Below are positions 6,753-12,065 of a stretch of DNA of 12,065 nucleotides, one piece after another. Each line of letters begins with the position of its first letter. The stretch's first letter is position 1. The stretch comes from Planctomycetaceae bacterium. Its GTDB lineage: Bacteria > Planctomycetota > Planctomycetia > Pirellulales > Pirellulaceae. The translations under genes were made by a program, and so were the position numbers. The notes under the pieces were generated by a model that saw only the letters and a list, made by a program, of their open reading frames with translations, had not been told where the DNA came from and did no database searches. Where the stretch lies: NCBI GenBank assembly GCA_007695205.1, contig REEF01000731.1:1-12065 (forward strand), in the 5' to 3' direction.

Positions 6753-7325
6753 ATGGTTGCTGAAAGTCATGCTGCCCACCTGTCCCAATTCATGAAGGAC
6801 GTGATTGCCGACACGCCTGGGGGTCAGAAGGTAGTTCATTGTTTGCAATGCGGCAGTTGCGGCGGGTCCTGTCCCAATGGCTCGGAGATGGATTTCACGC
6901 CCCGTGCCGTTTTTGCGATGATCGCGGCCGATCGACGCGATGCGGTGCTGCAGGCCAACACGATGTGGCAGTGCGTTTCGTGCTATCTGTGCACGGCGCG
7001 ATGCCCGCAGGAGATCCCGATCACCGAAATCATGTACGCGTTGAAGCGGATGGCGATTCGCGAGGGCAAAGCGGGCGGCAGTGACGCACCGGCGCTGGCC
7101 AAGACGTTCACGGATTTTGTGGATCGTTACGGGCGGAGCTTCGAATTTGGCATCGCGACGCGTTACCTGTTGTTCAACAAGCCGTTGAGCATGCTGAAGA
7201 TGGGCGGAGCGGGGATGTCGATGTTTGCCAAGGGACGGCTGGCGTTGACACCGACGAAGATCCGCCAGGTCAAGCAATTGCAGGCGATTATCGACAAGGC
7301 AAGAGAGCTCTCGAACGAAGACTAA
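6753..7325 (+). CDS. hdrC: Heterodisulfide reductase subunit C (HdrC)
   Basis: A 190-residue cytoplasmic iron-sulfur protein. Two four-cysteine motifs are complete: C30, C33, C36, C40 followed by P, and C74, C77, C80, C84 followed by P. They bind two [4Fe-4S] clusters that carry electrons from HdrA to HdrB. The length and the spacing between motifs fit HdrC. The frame could begin at a GTG at 6717, but I choose the ATG at 6753 because GGAGG (6742-6746) lies 6 bases before it. It is the first gene of the operon, 24 bases before hdrB, and behind the sigma-54-type promoter. Other HdrC-like proteins serve lactate or succinate enzymes, but the hdrBA and mvhDGA neighbours make HdrC the best call. 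Confidence 0.92.
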   Translation: MVAESHAAHLSQFMKDVIADTPGGQKVVHCLQCGSCGGSCPNGSEMDFTPRAVFAMIAADRRDAVLQANTMWQCVSCYLCTARCPQEIPITEIMYALKRMAIREGKAGGSDAPALAKTFTDFVDRYGRSFEFGIATRYLLFNKPLSMLKMGGAGMSMFAKGRLALTPTKIRQVKQLQAIIDKARELSNED

Positions 7326-7349
7326 CATTTTTGGAAGCGGAGGTGCGTC

Positions 7350-8246
7350 GTGAAGTACGCATACTATCCCGGTTGTTCGTTGGAATCTGGAAGTGCTGCT
7401 TATGACATGTCGGTCAGGGCGGTGATCGAACAGTTGGGGTTCGGGTTAGACGAACTGGACGATTGGAATTGCTGCGGGGCGACCGAGTATTTCAGCCAGA
7501 ACGAGTTGGTGGCGACCAGCGTGATCGCTCGCAATCTGGCGTTGGTCGACGATCAGCACGACCAGTTGGTGGCGCCGTGCGCCGCGTGTTTCCTGAATCT
7601 GAAGAAGACCGACAAGTTGATGGCCGAGCAGCCTAAGATCCGCGCTAAGGTGGACCAGGCGCTGGCGGCCGGCGGGTTACGATACCAGCCGGGTCGCGTT
7701 CATGTAAGGCACTTGCTGGACGTGTTGTACACGGACATCGGGGAAGAGGCGATCAGGGCCAAGGTGGTTCAGCCGCTGACGGGGCTGCGGGTCGCGCCGT
7801 ACTACGGATGCCAGATCGTGCGGCCCTTGAACGGGTTCGACAACCCCGAGTACCCGATGAAGTTGGACGAGATGTTCACGTGGTTGGGCGCCGAGGTGGT
7901 GGATTATCCGGTGAAAGCGCATTGCTGCGGCGGCCACATGACCCAGATCAGCGAGGAGCACGCTTTCGAGCTGATCCGACGGTTGTTGCAGAGCGCTGCT
8001 GATTACCGGGCAGACCTGATCCTGTGCATGTGCCCCATGTGCCAGTTGAACATGGATATGTATCAGGGGCGGGTCAACAACTTCTTCAACACCAAGTTCA
8101 AGCTTCCCATCGTGTACTTCACGCAGATGCTGGGCGTCGCGTTGGGGATCGACATGAAGAAGCTGGGGTTCGGCAAAGAGCTGGTTGCCGCCGAGCCGGT
8201 GATTCGCGCGAAGCTGGAGGGCCAGATGGCCGCGGCGACCAAGTAG
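7350..8246 (+). CDS. hdrB: Heterodisulfide reductase subunit B (HdrB)
   Basis: A 298-residue protein with two CCG domains, the hallmark of HdrB. The first has C9, C41-C42-G, C77 and C80. The second has C154, C192-C193-G, C228 and C231. In methanogens each set binds a non-cubane [4Fe-4S] cluster, and the two clusters jointly cleave the CoM-S-S-CoB disulfide. Both sets are complete here, so the protein should be active on a disulfide or similar acceptor. A bacterium with this operon presumably lacks coenzymes M and B, so its substrate is not known. The start is a GTG at 7350, supported by GGAGG at 7339-7343. The gene follows hdrC by 24 bases and is separated from hdrA by 85 bases that contain a GC-rich hairpin. 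Confidence 0.93.
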   Translation: MKYAYYPGCSLESGSAAYDMSVRAVIEQLGFGLDELDDWNCCGATEYFSQNELVATSVIARNLALVDDQHDQLVAPCAACFLNLKKTDKLMAEQPKIRAKVDQALAAGGLRYQPGRVHVRHLLDVLYTDIGEEAIRAKVVQPLTGLRVAPYYGCQIVRPLNGFDNPEYPMKLDEMFTWLGAEVVDYPVKAHCCGGHMTQISEEHAFELIRRLLQSAADYRADLILCMCPMCQLNMDMYQGRVNNFFNTKFKLPIVYFTQMLGVALGIDMKKLGFGKELVAAEPVIRAKLEGQMAAATK

Positions 8247-8275
8247 TGGGCGGCCAACAGGCAGGTGGAATAGAC

Positions 8276-8296
8276 CAGCCGGCCGCCGGCCGGCTG
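8276..8296 (+). promoter_or_regulatory. GC-rich perfect hairpin between hdrB and hdrA
   Basis: Twenty-one bases form a perfect palindrome around one central base at 8286: CAGCCGGCCG before and CGGCCGGCTG after. As RNA it would be a very stable stem-loop. No T run follows, so it should not stop transcription outright. It lies in the longest gap of the operon and could protect the hdrCB or hdrA message from decay or mark a cleavage point. The role is inference. Confidence 0.6.
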
Positions 8297-8331
8297 ACTC
8301 GATAAGACTCGACTGGAATTGGAGAACGACC

Positions 8332-10362
8332 ATGGCCGAAAAGATCGGCGTCTACGTTTGTCACTGCGGCAGTAACATCGCCGGCAAGGTGGACGTGGAA
8401 GACATTGCCAAATGGGCTGGCGAGAATCTCGACGACGTGGCGGTGTCGCGGGACTATAAATTCATGTGCTCGTCGCTCGGCCAGCAGATGATCGAAGAGG
8501 ACATCAAGAAAGAAAAACTGACTCGCGTCGTGGTGGGGGCTTGCAGCCCGCATTTGCACGAGAAGACGTTTCGCCGAGCCTGCTCGAACGCGGGCATGAA
8601 CCCCTACCTGATGGACTTGACGAATATCCGCGAGCACTGTTCGTGGGTCCACAAGGACCGGGCTCAGGCGACGGAAAAGGCGCGGGCGCTGATCTCCGCG
8701 GCAGTCCAGCGGGTAAAGTATCAGGAACCGCTGGAGCCGATGTTCGTCGACGTCAACCCGGCGACCCTGGTGATCGGCGGCGGCATCGCCGGTCTGCAGG
8801 CGGCGTTGGAACTGGCGGACGCGGGATACCATGTCTACCTGGTCGAACGGATGCCGTCGATCGGTGGGCACATGGCCCAGTTCGACAAGACTTTTCCGAC
8901 GCTCGATTGTTCGGCCTGTATCCTGACACCCAAGATGTCCGAAGCCGGCCAACACGAAAACATCACGCTGCTGACGTACGCGGAACTAGAAGAGGTCAGC
9001 GGTTCGGTGGGCAGCTTCAAGGTCAAGATCCGACAGAAAGCCCGTTGTGTCGATTACGATGCCTGCACCGGGTGCGGCATCTGTGTGGAAAAGTGCCCGC
9101 GCAAGGTGCTGGATACCGAATTCGAAGCGGGCATGGGCAACCGCAAGGCGATCTACATGCCCTTCCCGCAGGCGGTGCCCCGCGTGCCGGTGATCGACCA
9201 GGATTCGTGCATCTGGTTCGAACGGCAGAAGTGCCGGGCTTGTGAGAAACTGTGCCCGACCGACGCGATCAAATTCGACCAGCAGGACGAACTGATCGAC
9301 ATCGAGGTGGGTAACATCATCATCGCCACTGGCTGGAAACCGTTCGATTCCAAGAAGATCCCTCAATACGGTTACGGTCGCTTGGCCAACGTGTACACCA
9401 GCATGGAATTCGAGCGGTTGTGCAACGCCGCCGGGCCGACCAACGGCAAGATCGTGATGCGCGACGGCAAGACGGTACCCAAGTCGATCGCCATCGTCCA
9501 CTGCGTGGGCAGTCGCGACGACCGCCACAACCCGTACTGTTCGGGGGTCTGCTGCATGGCGTCGTTGAAATTCGGGCATCTGGTCCTGGAAAAGACCGAC
9601 GCCGAAGTCTACTCGTTCTACATCGACATGCGGACCAATCAGAAGAACTATGAAGAGTTCTATCAGCGGTTGCTGGGCGAGGGCATGCGGTTTGTCCGCG
9701 GCAAGGTATCCGAGGTGACCGATGCGGCGCGGATGCCGACCGAACAGGGCAAGTTGATCGTGCAGTGCGAAGACACGTTGATCGGACGCCAGCAGCGTTA
9801 CCCGGTGGACATGGTGATCCTGATGGGCGCGCTGGAACCTCAGGAGGACGCTCGCGAGTTGGGTCTGAAATGCGGCATTTCGTGCAGCATGGACGGCTGG
9901 TACACCGAGCGGCATCCCAAGCTGGACCCGGTGGCGACGATGACCGACGGCGTGTTCGTCGCCGGCACCTGCCAGGGCCCGAAAGACATCCCCGCCTCGG
10001 TGGCGCAAGGCGCTGCGGCCGCGGCCCGCGTGGCAGGCATGATCACCAAAGGCCGAGTCATGATCGAGCCGATCGTGGCGACAATCAACGAACAGGCGTG
10101 TTCGGGTTGCAAGATCTGCAACAACATGTGCCCCTACAACGCCATCGAATTTCTCGAGGACCCGGGTGTCAGCCGTGTCATCACGGCGTTGTGCAAAGGC
10201 TGTGGGACATGCGTCGCGGCCTGCCCGGCAGGTGTCATCACCGGTGCCCATTTCAACAACAAGCAGATCTTTTCGGAAATCGAAGGCATTCTGTGGGACG
10301 CACTGCAGCCGGCGGACGACTCGTCCCCGCAGGCCGAACCCGTACCCGCATCGGCCTCATAA
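8332..10362 (+). CDS. hdrA: Heterodisulfide reductase subunit A (HdrA), flavin-based electron-bifurcating
   Basis: A 676-residue protein with the full HdrA domain order. An N-terminal iron-sulfur domain carries C10, C12, C46, C71 and C103. The FAD-binding fold starts at GGGIAG (149-154), preceded by a strand and followed by VER at 171-173. Inserted into the flavoprotein part is a ferredoxin domain, with cysteines 245, 248, 251, 255 and 293, 301, 304, 308. A conserved DCSAC lies at 192-196; some homologues have selenocysteine near here, but this one has plain cysteine. A second ferredoxin domain near the C-terminus has two complete sets, 590/593/596/600 and 621/624/627/631, and a short Ala/Pro/Ser tail follows. 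In the known complex the FAD splits electron pairs from MvhD, sending one to ferredoxin and one to HdrB. ATG at 8332 follows GGAG by 7 bases. mvhD starts 18 bases downstream. Confidence 0.95.
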   Translation: MAEKIGVYVCHCGSNIAGKVDVEDIAKWAGENLDDVAVSRDYKFMCSSLGQQMIEEDIKKEKLTRVVVGACSPHLHEKTFRRACSNAGMNPYLMDLTNIREHCSWVHKDRAQATEKARALISAAVQRVKYQEPLEPMFVDVNPATLVIGGGIAGLQAALELADAGYHVYLVERMPSIGGHMAQFDKTFPTLDCSACILTPKMSEAGQHENITLLTYAELEEVSGSVGSFKVKIRQKARCVDYDACTGCGICVEKCPRKVLDTEFEAGMGNRKAIYMPFPQAVPRVPVIDQDSCIWFERQKCRACEKLCPTDAIKFDQQDELIDIEVGNIIIATGWKPFDSKKIPQYGYGRLANVYTSMEFERLCNAAGPTNGKIVMRDGKTVPKSIAIVHCVGSRDDRHNPYCSGVCCMASLKFGHLVLEKTDAEVYSFYIDMRTNQKNYEEFYQRLLGEGMRFVRGKVSEVTDAARMPTEQGKLIVQCEDTLIGRQQRYPVDMVILMGALEPQEDARELGLKCGISCSMDGWYTERHPKLDPVATMTDGVFVAGTCQGPKDIPASVAQGAAAAARVAGMITKGRVMIEPIVATINEQACSGCKICNNMCPYNAIEFLEDPGVSRVITALCKGCGTCVAACPAGVITGAHFNNKQIFSEIEGILWDALQPADDSSPQAEPVPASAS

Positions 10363-10380
10363 GTTTAAGGAGAGCCCTCC

Positions 10381-10878
10381 ATGAGTGAGCAAGTATTCGA
10401 ACCAAAAATCGTCGGTTTCCTTTGCAACTGGTGCTCCTACCGAGCGGCCGACCTGGCTGGCTCGGCACGGATCACCCACGCCCCGAACATCCGCATTGTG
10501 CGCGTGATGTGCAGCGGCCGTGTCGACCCGTCGTTCGTGATGAAAGCCTTTTCGCTGGGCGCCGACGCGGTGATGATCGCGGGCTGCCATCCGGGCGAAT
10601 GCCATTACATCGAGCAGAACTACAAGGCGATGCGGCGCTTTCATATGCTCCGCCAGACCCTCAAAGCGATGGGGGTCGAAGAGCAGCGAATCCAGTTAGT
10701 CTGGGCGTCGGCGGCCGAAGGACAGCAGTTGGCCGAAGCGATCGACAAGATGGTCGAAGAGGTTCGAGAACTGGGCCCGTTGGGTTGGTCCGGCAACTGG
10801 GAAGAGAACGGCGAACGAATCCAGGCGTTGGAGGACATCGTCAAGGAACATGAAGAGGCGATGGAGGTAACAGCATGA
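10381..10878 (+). CDS. mvhD: F420-non-reducing hydrogenase iron-sulfur subunit D (MvhD)
   Basis: A 165-residue protein of the MvhD/VhuD family. C15, C18, C44, C69 and C74 are the expected cysteines around its [2Fe-2S] cluster; the motifs read FLCNWCSY, MCSGR and GCHPGEC. MvhD is the connector that takes electrons from the hydrogenase small subunit and hands them to HdrA. The last 25 or so residues form an acidic helical tail. AAGGAG (10367-10372) lies 8 bases before the ATG. The stop overlaps the mvhG start by four bases (ATGA), so translation of the two is probably coupled and their amounts matched. In some bacteria mvhD stands next to hdrA without hydrogenase genes; here the hydrogenase follows directly. 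Confidence 0.94.
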   Translation: MSEQVFEPKIVGFLCNWCSYRAADLAGSARITHAPNIRIVRVMCSGRVDPSFVMKAFSLGADAVMIAGCHPGECHYIEQNYKAMRRFHMLRQTLKAMGVEEQRIQLVWASAAEGQQLAEAIDKMVEEVRELGPLGWSGNWEENGERIQALEDIVKEHEEAMEVTA

Positions 10879-11897
10879 GTGAATCGGCCCCCACCAACGG
10901 TAACGGCAATGGGAAAGCCAAAGGCAAACTGGCCATCTACTGGGCGGCGTCCTGCGGCGGCTGCGAGATCTCGATCCTGGGCATCGATACCAAGATCCTG
11001 GACGTGGCGGCGGCGTTCGATCTGGTGATGTGCCCCTGTATCGCGGACGGCAAAGTCCGCGATATCGAGAAGATGGAAGACGGCGAGATCGATGTGTGTC
11101 TGTTCAACGGCGGCATCCGTACCAGCGAGCAGGAATACATGGCCCGGCTGTTCCGCCAGAAGTCCAAGTGCTTGATCGCCTTCGGATCGTGCGCCACCGA
11201 GGGTTGCATTCCCGGCCTGGGCAATCTGCACAATCGGCAGTCGATCTTTGATAACAGCTATACCAGCGAAACCGACTCGACCGAAAACCCCGACAACATC
11301 CGGCCGCAGGCGGTGACCGAGGTACCCGAAGGCAGCTTGCATCTGCCGATCTTCTACGACACCCTGAAGACGTTGGATCAGACGGTCGACGTGGATTACT
11401 ACCTGCCGGGCTGCCCGCCCGAATCGCCCAGGATCTGGGAAGCGATCGAGGTGCTGCTGTCCGGCAACCTGCCGGACAAGGGCGCGACGATCGGTGAAAA
11501 CACCACGGTCTGCGACTACTGCCCTAGAACTCGGCACAACAAGAAGATCAAGGAATTCAAGCGGACGTGGGAAGTCATCCCGGACGAGGAAACCTGCCTG
11601 CTGGAACAGGGGCTGGTCTGTGCCGGGTTGGCGACGCGAGCCGGTTGTGGGGCGTTGTGCCCCCAGGTCAATTCGCCGTGCATCGGTTGTTACGGGCCGA
11701 ACGAGGGCGTGGAAGACTACGGGGCACGCCTGTTGAGCGCGTTGGCCTCGGTCATCGATTCGGAAGATCCCGACGAGATCGACGAGATCATCCGCAAAGG
11801 CATCCCCGATCCGATCGGCACATTCTACCGCTTCAGTCTGGCTGGCAGCCTGATGCGACGCGGCAAACGCCCCGCGCCCACTGCCAGCAGCCAATAG
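10875..11897 (+). CDS. mvhG: [NiFe] hydrogenase small subunit, MvhG type
   Basis: A 340-residue small subunit of a cytoplasmic group 3 [NiFe] hydrogenase. The proximal [4Fe-4S] cluster ligands are C27, C30 (SCGGCE), C106 (GSCA) and C180 (LPGCPP). The C-terminal half has eight more cysteines for two further clusters: C213, C216, C241, C249, C258, C262, C269 and C272. There is no Tat signal; the first 18 residues are a flexible Gly/Asn/Lys-rich stretch. The protein conducts electrons from the NiFe site of MvhA to MvhD. It starts inside the mvhD stop codon and is followed after 46 bases by mvhA. VhuG- and FrhG-type small subunits are related, but the MvhD and Hdr neighbours favour MvhG. Confidence 0.94.
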   Translation: MSESAPTNGNGNGKAKGKLAIYWAASCGGCEISILGIDTKILDVAAAFDLVMCPCIADGKVRDIEKMEDGEIDVCLFNGGIRTSEQEYMARLFRQKSKCLIAFGSCATEGCIPGLGNLHNRQSIFDNSYTSETDSTENPDNIRPQAVTEVPEGSLHLPIFYDTLKTLDQTVDVDYYLPGCPPESPRIWEAIEVLLSGNLPDKGATIGENTTVCDYCPRTRHNKKIKEFKRTWEVIPDEETCLLEQGLVCAGLATRAGCGALCPQVNSPCIGCYGPNEGVEDYGARLLSALASVIDSEDPDEIDEIIRKGIPDPIGTFYRFSLAGSLMRRGKRPAPTASSQ

Positions 11898-11943
11898 AGC
11901 TCCGGGCACTCAGAGATTGATAAGGAAAATAAGGACACGGACC

Positions 11944-12065
11944 ATGAAACGTATTTCCATCGATCCCATCACGCGGTTGGAAGGCCACGGCAAGATCGAC
12001 ATCTTCCTGGACGAAGAAGGCGATGTGGCCAACGCGTATCTCCAGATCCCCGAGCTGCGCGGTTT
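11944..12065 (+). CDS. mvhA: [NiFe] hydrogenase large subunit, MvhA type (partial, cut by window end)
   Basis: Only the first 40 codons are in the window. They begin MKRISIDPITRLEGHGKI, the typical opening of [NiFe] hydrogenase large subunits, with the conserved R11-x-E13-x-H15 near the active site. The cysteines that bind nickel and iron (CxxC pairs) come slightly later and near the C-terminus, beyond the window, so the active site cannot be checked. AAGGA at 11931-11935 lies 8 bases before the ATG. It should be the catalytic H2-splitting partner of the small subunit just upstream. Confidence 0.9.
   Translation, partial: MKRISIDPITRLEGHGKIDIFLDEEGDVANAYLQIPELRG

Noticed and set aside
8986..10251. 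Long minus-strand open frame (421 codons) opposite hdrA
   Set aside because: It lies wholly antisense to a clear hdrA and its composition is that of a GC-rich shadow frame, rich in His, Arg, Ala and Asp, with no recognisable domain.
10641..11909. Long minus-strand open frame (422 codons) opposite mvhD and mvhG
   Set aside because: Antisense to two well-supported genes; no domain or ribosome binding site stands out.

Overview
The window looks like a high-GC bacterial chromosome, most probably from the Planctomycetota and perhaps from a Pirellulales-like lineage that lives at least partly without oxygen. Three things suggest this: a Tat-exported sugar isomerase/epimerase-like protein, a very large secreted multidomain protein of the kind common in planctomycetes, and a GxxExxY protein surrounded by short palindromic repeats. 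The taxonomic call is inference; there is no rRNA or other phylogenetic marker in the window.

Left part (1-2428). A minus-strand gene (12-923) encodes a twin-arginine-exported TIM-barrel protein of the sugar phosphate isomerase/epimerase family. It is followed by a plus-strand gene (1244-2044) for a GxxExxY / PD-(D/E)XK-type protein. This protein appears to contain two copies of the fold, the second without its catalytic residues. On each side of the gene sits one pair of near-identical 31-base inverted repeats (1115-1199 and 2073-2181).

Middle part (2429-6340). A single 1303-residue secreted protein has a signal peptide, a jelly-roll-like N-terminus, two CARDB-like domains, a large beta-sandwich, an alpha/alpha-toroid-like helical region and a C-terminal beta domain. 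The layout resembles carbohydrate-active enzymes, but I cannot name a catalytic family.

Intergenic block (6341-6752). It holds four stacked dyad-symmetric elements and then a strong match to a sigma-54 (-24/-12) promoter at 6664-6680.

Right part (6753 to the end). A co-directional operon reads hdrC-hdrB-hdrA-mvhD-mvhG-mvhA, the last cut by the window edge. Together these encode the parts of a cytoplasmic heterodisulfide reductase / [NiFe]-hydrogenase complex. In methanogens this complex oxidises H2 and splits the electrons at the HdrA flavin between ferredoxin and a disulfide. In order, MvhA/MvhG oxidise H2, MvhD relays electrons, HdrA bifurcates at FAD, HdrC passes electrons on, and HdrB reduces the acceptor at its CCG-type iron-sulfur clusters. 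All cluster-binding cysteines expected in the complete subunits are visible. The acceptor in a bacterium that presumably lacks CoM-S-S-CoB is unknown. The sigma-54 promoter suggests the operon is switched on by an enhancer-binding activator.
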